Part shown: positions 14,803 through 21,984 of the stretch, one piece after another
Layout: every line of letters begins with the position of its first letter
Numbering within the stretch: the stretch's first letter is position 1
From: Hydrogenophaga sp.
GTDB lineage: Bacteria; Pseudomonadota; Gammaproteobacteria; Burkholderiales; Burkholderiaceae_C
DNA length: 26,527 nt
NCBI GenBank assembly: GCA_021154985.1
Contig: JAJNQE010000169.1
Location: 1-26,527 of the forward strand
Reading direction: 5' to 3'
Made by a program: the position numbers and the translations under genes
The notes under the pieces: model-generated
What the model was told of the DNA's origin: nothing
The model's input: only the letters and a program-made list of their open reading frames with translations
Database searches by the model: none

Positions 14803-16068
14803 ATGGCCGACAAAAAAGCGACCTCCAGCGAAAAAGCGCTCTACTGCTCCTTCTGCGGTAAGAGCCAGCACGAGGTCAAAAAGCTCATCGCCGGCCCCTC
14901 GGTGTTCATTTGCGACGAGTGCATCGACCTGTGCAACGACATCATCCGCGACGAGTTGCCGGGCCTCGAATCGGTCAAGGCGTCGGGCGATGACGTGCCC
15001 ACACCTTCCGATCTCAAGTCCAACCTCGACAACTACGTGATCGGCCAGCAGGGCGCCAAGCGTGCCCTGGCCGTGGCGGTCTACAACCACTACAAGCGCC
15101 TGCGCCACAAGCAGACCGCCCGCAAGGACGATGTGGAGCTGGCCAAGAGCAACATTTTGCTGATCGGCCCCACGGGTTCGGGCAAGACGCTGCTGGCCCA
15201 GACCATGGCACGCATGCTCAACGTGCCGTTCGTCATGGCCGATGCCACCACACTGACCGAAGCCGGTTATGTGGGCGAAGACGTGGAAAACATCGTGGCC
15301 AAGCTGCTGCAAAGCTGCAACTACGACGTCGAGCGCGCTCAGCAGGGGATCGTCTACATCGACGAAATCGACAAGATCACCCGCAAGTCCGACAACCCGT
15401 CCATCACCCGCGACGTGTCGGGCGAGGGCGTGCAGCAGGCCTTGCTCAAGCTCATCGAGGGCACCATGGCCTCGGTGCCGCCCCAAGGTGGTCGCAAACA
15501 CCCCAATCAGGACTTCCTGCAGGTCGATACGACCAACATCCTGTTCATTTGCGGTGGTGCGTTTGCCGGGCTGGAAAAGATCATCGAGAACCGCACCGAG
15601 GCCTCGGGCATCGGTTTTGGGGCTTTGGTCAAGAGCAAGCAGCAGCGCAGCCTGACCGAAGCGTTCAAGGAAATCGAGCCGGAAGACCTCATCAAGTTCG
15701 GCCTCATCCCCGAGCTCGTGGGCCGGGTGCCGGTGATCGCTGCGTTGTCCGAACTCAGCGAAGATGCCTTGGTGGAAATCCTCACCGAACCCAAGAACGC
15801 GGTGGTGAAACAGTTCTCCCGCCTTCTCGCCATGGAAGGCGCTGAGTTGGAAGTGCGGCCCGCCGCGCTCAAGGCGATTGCGCGCAAGGCATTGGCTCGC
15901 AAGACCGGCGCCCGTGGATTGCGTTCGATCCTGGAGAACGCATTGATCGACACCATGTTCGACCTGCCGAGCATGAACAACGTTGAGAAAGTGGTGGTGG
16001 ACGAGTCCACCATCGACGAGAACAAGCCGCCTCTGCTGGTGTACCGCGAGGCGGCCAAGCAGGCCTGA
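14803..16068 (+). CDS. clpX: ATP-dependent Clp protease ATP-binding subunit
   Basis: ClpX (421 aa) is the hexameric AAA+ unfoldase that feeds substrates to ClpP. The N-terminal zinc-binding domain has C15, C18, C37 and C40. Walker A is GPTGSGKT (122-129), Walker B is IVYIDEID, the substrate-gripping pore loop is GYVGEDVE, and the IGF tripeptide that docks onto ClpP is present in SGIGFGAL. Arginine-finger and sensor regions are intact and the length is normal. The start is ATG 14803, which has a weak SD. Confidence 0.98.
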   Translation: MADKKATSSEKALYCSFCGKSQHEVKKLIAGPSVFICDECIDLCNDIIRDELPGLESVKASGDDVPTPSDLKSNLDNYVIGQQGAKRALAVAVYNHYKRLRHKQTARKDDVELAKSNILLIGPTGSGKTLLAQTMARMLNVPFVMADATTLTEAGYVGEDVENIVAKLLQSCNYDVERAQQGIVYIDEIDKITRKSDNPSITRDVSGEGVQQALLKLIEGTMASVPPQGGRKHPNQDFLQVDTTNILFICGGAFAGLEKIIENRTEASGIGFGALVKSKQQRSLTEAFKEIEPEDLIKFGLIPELVGRVPVIAALSELSEDALVEILTEPKNAVVKQFSRLLAMEGAELEVRPAALKAIARKALARKTGARGLRSILENALIDTMFDLPSMNNVEKVVVDESTIDENKPPLLVYREAAKQA

Positions 16069-16104
16069 ACAGGCCTGTGACGACGGGCGCTGCACGCAGC
16101 GCTC
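16060..16104. other. CAGGCCTG tandem and hairpin between clpX and lon
   Basis: The palindrome CAGGCCTG occurs at 16060-16067 and again at 16070-16077, the first copy overlapping the clpX stop codon. Then GCGCTGC (16087-16093) pairs with GCAGCGC (16096-16102). No T-tract follows, so this is probably not an intrinsic terminator. Confidence 0.4.
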
Positions 16105-16118
16105 CAGCGATGCGTCCG

Positions 16119-16146
16119 GTTGATATCGCCCGCACCAACCCCAGTT
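16119..16146 (+). promoter_or_regulatory. Candidate heat-shock (sigma-32) promoter of lon
   Basis: GTTGATA (16119-16125) resembles the sigma-32 -35 consensus CTTGAAA, and CCCCAGTT (16139-16146) resembles the -10 consensus CCCCATNT, with a 13-base spacer. The predicted start is near 16153, about 16 bases before the lon ATG. E. coli lon is also a sigma-32 gene. Confidence 0.6.
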
Positions 16147-16168
16147 ACCCGTTTTAGTCGAGGTTGAA

Positions 16169-18601
16169 ATGTCCGGACAAACCCCTCTCCCCAGCTCCCC
16201 GGTGGAACTCCCGCTGCTGCCCTTGCGCGACGTGGTGGTGTTCCCGCACATGGTGATCCCGCTGTTCGTTGGCCGTCCCAAGAGCATCAAGGCACTGGAG
16301 TCCGCGATGGAGTCCGAGCGCCGCATCATGCTGGTGGCGCAAAAGGCCGCCGCCAAGGACGAACCGTCGACCGAAGACATGTTCGAGATGGGCTGCGTCG
16401 CCACCATCTTGCAGATGCTCAAACTGCCTGACGGCACCGTGAAGGTGCTGGTGGAAGGTGTGCAGCGTGCCAAAGTGCTGGCCATTCACGACGGCGAGAG
16501 CCACTTCGTCGCCAGCGTGAGCCCGGTCGATCCGGCCGTCGAGCGCGCGGATACCCAATCCAACGAGCTCGAAGCGCTGCGTCGCGCGGTGATGCAGCAG
16601 TTTGACCAGTACGTCAAACTCAACAAGAAGATCCCTTCCGAGATCCTGACCTCGATCTCCAGCATCGACGACCCGGGTCGACTGGCCGACACCATCGCCG
16701 CGCACCTGCCGCTCAAGCTCGAGTCCAAACAGGTCGTGCTCGACCTCGATCCGATCAACAAGCGGCTCGAGAACTTGTTCGAGCAACTCGAGCGCGAGGT
16801 CGACATCCTCAACGTCGACAAAAAGATTCGTGGCCGCGTGAAGCGCCAGATGGAGAAGAACCAGCGCGACTTCTACTTGAACGAGCAGGTCAAGGCCATC
16901 CAGAAAGAACTGGGTGAGGGCGAAGAGGGCGCGGACATCGAAGAGATCGAGAAAAAGATCAAGGCCGCCAAGATGCCCGCCGAAGCGCGCAAGAAGGCCG
17001 ATGCCGAGTTCAAGAAGCTCAAGCTGATGTCGCCCATGTCGGCCGAGGCCACCGTGGTGCGCAACTACATCGACGCGCTGGTGGCCCTGCCGTGGAGCAA
17101 GAAGACCAAGATCAAGCACGACCTGGCGCATGCCGAGGTGGTGCTCAACGAAGATCACTACGGACTGGACAAGGTCAAGGACCGCATTCTTGAGTACCTC
17201 GCGGTTCAGCAGCGTGTGGACAAGGTCAAGGCTCCCATCCTGTGCCTGGTGGGCCCACCTGGTGTGGGCAAGACCTCGCTCGGGCAATCGGTGGCCAAAG
17301 CCACCGGCCGCAAGTACGTGCGCATGGCCCTGGGAGGCATGCGTGACGAGGCGGAGATTCGCGGGCACCGCCGCACCTACATCGGCGCCATGCCCGGCAA
17401 GGTGCTGCAGAGCCTGACCAAGGTGGGCACGCGCAACCCGCTGTTCCTGCTTGACGAAATCGACAAGCTGGGAACTGATTTCCGTGGCGATCCTTCAAGC
17501 GCATTGCTCGAAGTCCTCGACCCGGAACAGAACCACACCTTCGGTGACCACTACGTTGAGGTCGACTTCGATTTGTCCGACGTGATGTTCGTCGCGACCT
17601 CGAACTCGATGAACATCCCGCCGGCCTTGCTGGATCGCATGGAAGTGATCCGCCTCTCGGGCTACACCGAAGAGGAAAAGACCAACATCGCCATGCGCTA
17701 CCTGCTGCCCAAGCAGCTCAAGAACAACGGCCTGAAAGAGGGCGAGTTGGAGGTGAAGGAAGAGGCGGTGCGCGATGTTGTGCGGTACTACACCCGTGAA
17801 GCCGGTGTGCGTTCGCTCGAGCGCGAGCTCTCCAAGATCTGCCGCAAGGTGGTGAAAGGCTTGCTGCTCAAGAAGTACACCCCTACGGTGGTGGTGGATG
17901 CGGAAAACCTCAACGACTTCCTGGGTGTGCGCAAGTACAGCTATGGTCGCGCCGAAGCCCAGAACCAGGTGGGCCAGGTGGTGGGTCTGGCGTGGACGGA
18001 GGTGGGAGGCGACTTGCTCACCATCGAAGTCGCGATCATGCCGGGCAAGGGCGTGATCACCCGCACCGGTTCGCTGGGCGATGTGATGAAGGAATCGGTG
18101 GAAGCCGCACGCACCGTTGTGCGCAGCCGTGCGCGCATGCTGGGCATCAAGGACGAGCAGTTCGACAAACGCGACATCCACATCCATGTGCCTGATGGCG
18201 CCACACCCAAAGACGGCCCGAGTGCGGGTGCGGCCATGACCACGGCCCTGGTGTCGTCCCTGACGGGTATCCCGGTGCGGGCCGATGTGGCCATGACAGG
18301 CGAAATCACCCTGCGTGGCGAAGTCACCGCCATTGGTGGTTTGAAAGAGAAGCTGTTGGCTGCGCTGCGTGGCGGTATCAAGACGGTGATCATCCCGGAA
18401 GAGAACGTCAAGGACCTCGCCGACATCCCCGACAACGTGAAGCAGGGGCTTGAGATCGTGCCGGTGAAATGGATCGACAAGGTGCTCGCGATTGCACTCG
18501 AACGCCAGCCCGTTCCCTTGACCGACGAAGAGGTGGCGGCACAGGTGGCCGCAGCTTCCACGCGCGCATCCACGCCCGGTCAGGACGCGGTGAAACACTG
18601 A
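16169..18601 (+). CDS. lon: ATP-dependent Lon protease
   Basis: Lon (810 aa) is a cytoplasmic AAA+ serine protease that degrades damaged and regulatory proteins. The N-terminal substrate-recognition domain begins at ELPLLPLRDVVVFPHMVIPL. A long coiled-coil rich in Glu and Lys covers about residues 210-290. Walker A is GPPGVGKT (362-369), Walker B is LFLLDEIDK, and the catalytic Ser-Lys dyad is S685 (KDGPSAGAAM) and K728 (GGLKEKLLA), with the 43-residue spacing of E. coli Lon. GAGG lies about 6 bases upstream of the ATG. It completes the proteolysis cluster. hupB, often next to lon elsewhere, is absent and tRNA genes follow instead. Confidence 0.98.
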   Translation: MSGQTPLPSSPVELPLLPLRDVVVFPHMVIPLFVGRPKSIKALESAMESERRIMLVAQKAAAKDEPSTEDMFEMGCVATILQMLKLPDGTVKVLVEGVQRAKVLAIHDGESHFVASVSPVDPAVERADTQSNELEALRRAVMQQFDQYVKLNKKIPSEILTSISSIDDPGRLADTIAAHLPLKLESKQVVLDLDPINKRLENLFEQLEREVDILNVDKKIRGRVKRQMEKNQRDFYLNEQVKAIQKELGEGEEGADIEEIEKKIKAAKMPAEARKKADAEFKKLKLMSPMSAEATVVRNYIDALVALPWSKKTKIKHDLAHAEVVLNEDHYGLDKVKDRILEYLAVQQRVDKVKAPILCLVGPPGVGKTSLGQSVAKATGRKYVRMALGGMRDEAEIRGHRRTYIGAMPGKVLQSLTKVGTRNPLFLLDEIDKLGTDFRGDPSSALLEVLDPEQNHTFGDHYVEVDFDLSDVMFVATSNSMNIPPALLDRMEVIRLSGYTEEEKTNIAMRYLLPKQLKNNGLKEGELEVKEEAVRDVVRYYTREAGVRSLERELSKICRKVVKGLLLKKYTPTVVVDAENLNDFLGVRKYSYGRAEAQNQVGQVVGLAWTEVGGDLLTIEVAIMPGKGVITRTGSLGDVMKESVEAARTVVRSRARMLGIKDEQFDKRDIHIHVPDGATPKDGPSAGAAMTTALVSSLTGIPVRADVAMTGEITLRGEVTAIGGLKEKLLAALRGGIKTVIIPEENVKDLADIPDNVKQGLEIVPVKWIDKVLAIALERQPVPLTDEEVAAQVAAASTRASTPGQDAVKH

Positions 18602-18620
18602 TCAAAAAATTTGAGGGGGC

Positions 18621-18650
18621 TTGAAAGAGGCCTGTTTTTTAGGTTAGAAT
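18621..18650 (+). promoter_or_regulatory. Sigma-70 promoter of tRNA-Gly
   Basis: TTGAAA (18621-18626) and TAGAAT (18645-18650) with an 18-base spacer form a strong match. The expected start near 18657 leaves a leader of about 43 bases to the tRNA. Confidence 0.8.
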
Positions 18651-18699
18651 TTCAGCTTCCGGCAGACAAGCGGAACAGCACTGAAAAGTGTTGAAAAAT

Positions 18700-18775
<76 letters not shown>

Positions 18776-18780
18776 GATTC

Positions 18781-18808
18781 AAAAAGGGAAGCTCTGCTTC
18801 CCTTTTTT
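18781..18808 (+). terminator. Rho-independent terminator after tRNA-Gly
   Basis: GGGAAGC (18786-18792) pairs with GCTTCCC (18796-18802) around TCT, flanked by five A and six T that extend the stem and form the T-tract. Confidence 0.92.
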
Positions 18809-18848
18809 GTAGCCTTCTCAGATCGGTGCTCTTTGCCCCGATCCTGAT

Positions 18849-18922
18849 GGCGCGATAGCAAAGCGGTTATGCCCCGGATTGCAAATCCGGTTAGTCCGGT
18901 TCGACTCCGGATCGCGCCTCCA
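18849..18922 (+). tRNA. tRNA-Cys (anticodon GCA)
   Basis: The acceptor stem GGCGCGA (18849-18855) pairs with TCGCGCC (18912-18918), followed by T and an encoded CCA. The anticodon stem CCGGA/TCCGG encloses TTGCAAA, giving GCA at 18881-18883. Just upstream, GATCGG (18821-18826) and CCGATC (18838-18843) form a short inverted repeat of unknown role. Confidence 0.97.
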
Positions 18923-18932
18923 GATCGTTCGC

Positions 18933-18970
18933 AGCCCCGTCAACCCATGTGTTGCCGGGGTTGTTTCATT
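18933..18970 (+). terminator. Probable terminator after tRNA-Cys
   Basis: AGCCCCGTCAAC (18933-18944) pairs with GTTGCCGGGGTT (18951-18962) with one G-U pair and one mismatch around a 6-base loop, followed by the T-rich GTTTCATT. It probably ends the tRNA-Cys transcript. Confidence 0.65.
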
Positions 18971-19036
18971 TGAGCCGACCGATTCCTGCCTCAGGCCGCT
19001 GGGCGGGGTGTCGTCACCTGCGACAATCCACGCTCG

Positions 19037-19129
19037 GCCTCGATGGTGAAATTGGTAGACACAGCGGACTTAAAATCCGCCGCCATCCCGAAAGGGAGCG
19101 TACCGGTTCGACCCCGGTTCGAGGCACCA
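19037..19129 (+). tRNA. tRNA-Leu (anticodon UAA)
   Basis: The acceptor stem GCCTCGA (19037-19043) pairs with TCGAGGC (19119-19125), followed by A and an encoded CCA. The anticodon stem GCGGA/TCCGC encloses CTTAAAA, giving UAA at 19071-19073. The long variable arm (CATCCCGAAAGGGAGCG) is typical of leucine tRNAs. GACAAT at 19022-19027 is a possible -10 but would leave almost no leader. Confidence 0.97.
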
Positions 19130-19169
19130 GGCTAGGTTTTTTCCGGTTTCGCCGGTACAGTGAGTTTTC

Positions 19170-19793
19170 ATGACCCGATACAACGCGCCCTTCGAGATTC
19201 ACGTGCACGGCGATGTGCCATTGCGCGAAGACGTGGTCTTTGCCCAGATCCAGGATGCGCTCAAGCCGCTGTGGGTCTACGCTGGCGCCAAGTCGCTGGC
19301 CGCTGCGGCCGAGAGCAGCTACGAGGACGAGCCCGGTATTCGTTTTGATGCCGAAACGCATGTGTTGCAGATTTGCTGGACCGTGCCGGGCGACGAAGAT
19401 TTTCGCCAGGTGATCGAAGAGGCCTGCATGGGCCTCAACGACATCGCGTCCACCGGTGCGCCGCTGGAGGTGTCGTTTTACGACGCCGAGTTCGACGAGG
19501 AAGACGAGTCTGCCGAGGGGGAGGCGCGCGACGATTTCCTGATGTGTTTTGTGGGGCCCACGCCTGCAGCCATCATGCAGGTGCAACGCGATCTGCTGGT
19601 TCAGGATGTGCTGCACATCATGGAGCGTCACTTTGATGCGTCCGAACTGGGTGATGTGGTGGGCTCGATCGACAAGCTCTTCACCCAGCGCTTCGACGCG
19701 CTGGTGAACTCGATGCAGCTGGGCAAGCCACCGCGCGGTTACGGCGGCCAATCTGGCCACGGTGGTCCGCGCAAGCCGCGTCATCTGCATTGA
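19170..19793 (+). CDS. Conserved hypothetical protein, acidic, function unknown
   Basis: A 207-aa soluble protein with no signal peptide or TM segment. I do not recognise a functional family; it looks like a lineage-conserved Burkholderiales protein. Visible features are an N-terminal alpha/beta region (EIHVHGDVPLREDVVFAQI), a strongly acidic stretch near residues 105-122 (DAEFDEEDESAEGE), a hydrophobic strand DDFLMCFVGPTPAAIM and a basic, Gly-rich tail ending in PRKPRHLH. Composition and codon use match neighbouring genes, which argues against recent transfer. TACAGT (19156-19161) ends 8 bases before the ATG and only a weak GTGAG lies between, so it may be leaderless or cotranscribed with tRNA-Leu(UAA) 40 bases upstream. 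A terminator follows directly. Confidence 0.85.
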   Translation: MTRYNAPFEIHVHGDVPLREDVVFAQIQDALKPLWVYAGAKSLAAAAESSYEDEPGIRFDAETHVLQICWTVPGDEDFRQVIEEACMGLNDIASTGAPLEVSFYDAEFDEEDESAEGEARDDFLMCFVGPTPAAIMQVQRDLLVQDVLHIMERHFDASELGDVVGSIDKLFTQRFDALVNSMQLGKPPRGYGGQSGHGGPRKPRHLH

Positions 19794-19797
19794 TTCG

Positions 19798-19820
19798 AGC
19801 CGGGGTTCTCCCGGCTTTTT
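19798..19820 (+). terminator. Rho-independent terminator after the hypothetical gene
   Basis: AGCCGGG (19798-19804) pairs with CCCGGCT (19810-19816) around a 5-base loop, followed by a T run to 19820. Confidence 0.9.
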
Positions 19821-19839
19821 CATGAGCAGGCACTAGACT

Positions 19840-19879
19840 GCGCTCCAAGGCGGGATTCCGAATCCGCCGCCCGGAGCGC
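19840..19879 (+). promoter_or_regulatory. Stem-loop covering the ribosome-binding site of the MFS gene
   Basis: GCGCTCC (19840-19846) is the exact reverse complement of GGAGCGC (19873-19879). Within it, GGATTC (19853-19858) and GAATCC (19860-19865) form a near-continuous palindrome extended by GGC/GCC, for about 16 bp in total. GGAG at 19873-19876 is the SD of the gene starting at 19882 and lies inside the closing stem. If transcribed in full, it would mask translation initiation; as DNA, it could be an operator. TAGACT (19834-19839) resembles a -10 but would start transcription inside the left arm. Confidence 0.55.
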
Positions 19880-19881
19880 CC

Positions 19882-21195
19882 ATGTCTTTCTTTTCCACCG
19901 ATGCCCTGAACCCCGGCGTGCGCAAGCGCGAGGTGTTCGGCTGGGCGATGTTCGACTTTGCCAACTCGGGCTACACCACGGTGGTGTTGACCGCGGTGTT
20001 CGCGGCCTATTTTGTGGGCGCTGTTGCCGACGGCGCAGACTGGGCTGCGTTTGCCTGGACGGCAGCGCTGAGCGTGTCGCACCTGATCGTGATGCTCACC
20101 ATCCCGGCCATGGGTGCCTGGGCCGATCAGCACGGCGCGAAAAAGCGGCTGTTGATGTTGACCACGGCGGGCTGTGTGCTGGCCACGGCGGCGCTGGCCT
20201 GGGTGAGCCCGGGCGCCGTGGTGCTGGGCATGGTGCTCATCGTGGTGTCCAACGTGTTTTTTGCCTGGGGCGAGTCGCTGGTGGCGGCCTTCCTGCCCGA
20301 GCTGGCCAAGCCCGAGGCCATGGGCCGTGTGAGCGGCTGGGGATGGAGTCTTGGGTACTGCGGAGGCATGCTGGCATTGGGGCTGAGCCTGGCCTACGTG
20401 CTGTGGGCGCAGGCGCAAGGCCAGAAGGCGGCCCAGTTCGTGCCGGTGACCATGTTGATCACGGCGGGGGTGTTTGCGCTGGCGTCGATGTTCACGCTGG
20501 TTTTGCTTCGCGAGCGTGCGCAACCCCGCAAAGGCGTGTCGGGTTCGGCGTGGAGCCAGTCGTTCAAACAACTCCGCAGCACGTTCCAGCAGGCGCGGCG
20601 CTACCAGGACTTCATGTGGTTGCTGGCCTGCGCCACGGCCTACCAGGGCGGGGTGGCGGTGGCAATCACGCTGGCGGCGATCTACGCCGAGCAGGTGATC
20701 GGCTTTGCGCAGCAGGAAACCATGGTGCTGATCTTCGTGCTCAACATCGCCGCCATGGTGGGTGCTTTTGCGTTCGGCTACTGGCAGGACCGCCTGGGGC
20801 ACAAGCTGGCGCTGGGCATCACCTTGGTGGGTTGGGTGGCCACGTGCGTCATTGCGGCGATCACCACCACCAAGGGGGGCTTCTGGTATGCGGCCGCCAT
20901 CGCGGGGGTGTGCATGGGGTCCAGTCAGTCGTCGGGCCGGGCGATGGCCGGCATGCTGGCGCCGCCGACGCAGCTGGCCGAGTTCTTCGGACTGTGGACC
21001 TTTGCCACCCGCGTGGCCAGCATCATCGGGCCGCTGAGCTACGGCGCCATCACCTGGATGACCGGCGGCAATCAGCGTCTGGCGATTGCCTCCACAGCGG
21101 TGCTGTTCGTGATCGGGCTGGTGCTGTTGATACCGGTCAACATGCAGCGGGGCAGAGCGGCCGCGCTGCAATCGGCGAGCGATTCACACCGTTAG
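19882..21195 (+). CDS. MFS transporter, UMF1 (Atg22-like) family
   Basis: A 437-aa inner-membrane carrier with about 12 hydrophobic segments. The N-terminal signature VFGWAMFDFANSGYTTVVLTA matches the UMF1 branch, whose members are related to the yeast vacuolar amino-acid exporter Atg22. A conserved MFS loop is seen as GAWADQHGAKKRLL. A cytoplasmic central loop with basic residues lies around residues 210-235. The substrate is unknown; amino-acid export is a reasonable guess from the yeast relative only. GGAG at 19873-19876 supports ATG 19882. Its 3' end overlaps the convergent murI gene by 12 bases. Confidence 0.88.
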   Translation: MSFFSTDALNPGVRKREVFGWAMFDFANSGYTTVVLTAVFAAYFVGAVADGADWAAFAWTAALSVSHLIVMLTIPAMGAWADQHGAKKRLLMLTTAGCVLATAALAWVSPGAVVLGMVLIVVSNVFFAWGESLVAAFLPELAKPEAMGRVSGWGWSLGYCGGMLALGLSLAYVLWAQAQGQKAAQFVPVTMLITAGVFALASMFTLVLLRERAQPRKGVSGSAWSQSFKQLRSTFQQARRYQDFMWLLACATAYQGGVAVAITLAAIYAEQVIGFAQQETMVLIFVLNIAAMVGAFAFGYWQDRLGHKLALGITLVGWVATCVIAAITTTKGGFWYAAAIAGVCMGSSQSSGRAMAGMLAPPTQLAEFFGLWTFATRVASIIGPLSYGAITWMTGGNQRLAIASTAVLFVIGLVLLIPVNMQRGRAAALQSASDSHR

Positions 21196-21984
21196 TTTGC
21201 CCGCCTGGGTCTGCAGACCAAGCCACCGTTTGGCGGCGCTTGCCAGCGCTGAGGGCTCGCCGGTTGAAAACAACTGGGGTGGCGTTGCCAGGGCATCGGG
21301 TTTTGTGGCCATGTTCAACACGTCGCGCGTGCGGCGCGCGACCGCGGCACCGGTGTCCACCAGTGCCACGTCGGACCCGAGCAGTCGCGCCAGAACGTTT
21401 GCGGCAAAGGGGTAGTGCGTGCAGCCCAGCACCACGGTGTCCATGTCGCCGGGGGCTTGTTCGCGCAACGCGGTGACGTAGCGCTCACACAGGGCCTGCT
21501 GAGTCTGCTGGTCGTCGCGCTCAATGGCGTCAGCCAGTCCGTCGCAAGGCTGGCAGATGAAATGCACCGGGCTCACTGCGGAGTTTTCCAGCTGCGTGCG
21601 CAGGCGCGCAAAACGCTCGCTGTTGAGTGTGCCGCGTGTGGCGAGCACGCCGATGTGGCGCGTCCGGCTCGACGCTGCGGCGGGTTTGAGCGCAGGCTCC
21701 ACGCCGACGATGGGCAGGTCGGGGTGGGTGGCGCGCAGGCTGTCGATGGCCATCGCCGTGGCGGTGTTGCAGGCCACCACCAAGGCGTCAATGTGGTGGG
21801 TGTGGCGCAGCCAGGCGGTGATGCGCTCTGACCGGTCGCTGATCTCGGCCACCGTGCGCTCCCCGTATGGCGCATGCGCGCTGTCGGCGACATACACAAA
21901 ACGCACCCCGGGCAACTCGGCCAGCAGGGCCCGCAGCACGCTCAGGCCGCCGACCCCGCTGTCGAACACACCGACGGTTTTCAA
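21184..21984 (-). CDS. murI: Glutamate racemase
   Basis: MurI (266 aa) converts L- to D-glutamate for peptidoglycan. Catalytic C72 (VVACNTATA) and C188 (VLGCTHYPF, with H190) are present, as are D8 in FDSGVGG and the motif DSAHAPYGER. I chose TTG 21984 because the protein then begins MKTVGVFDSGVGG, as in the family; its TTG overlaps the TGA of the upstream fumarase gene (TTGA), suggesting translational coupling. An ATG at 22038 would add 18 unrelated residues inside the fumarase gene. The gene ends by overlapping the convergent MFS gene. Confidence 0.93.
   Translation of the reverse strand: MKTVGVFDSGVGGLSVLRALLAELPGVRFVYVADSAHAPYGERTVAEISDRSERITAWLRHTHHIDALVVACNTATAMAIDSLRATHPDLPIVGVEPALKPAAASSRTRHIGVLATRGTLNSERFARLRTQLENSAVSPVHFICQPCDGLADAIERDDQQTQQALCERYVTALREQAPGDMDTVVLGCTHYPFAANVLARLLGSDVALVDTGAAVARRTRDVLNMATKPDALATPPQLFSTGEPSALASAAKRWLGLQTQAGKLTV

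Noticed and set aside
14770..16485. Long minus-strand open frame over clpX
   Set aside because: clpX motifs are complete on the plus strand and the opposite product is unlike any protein.
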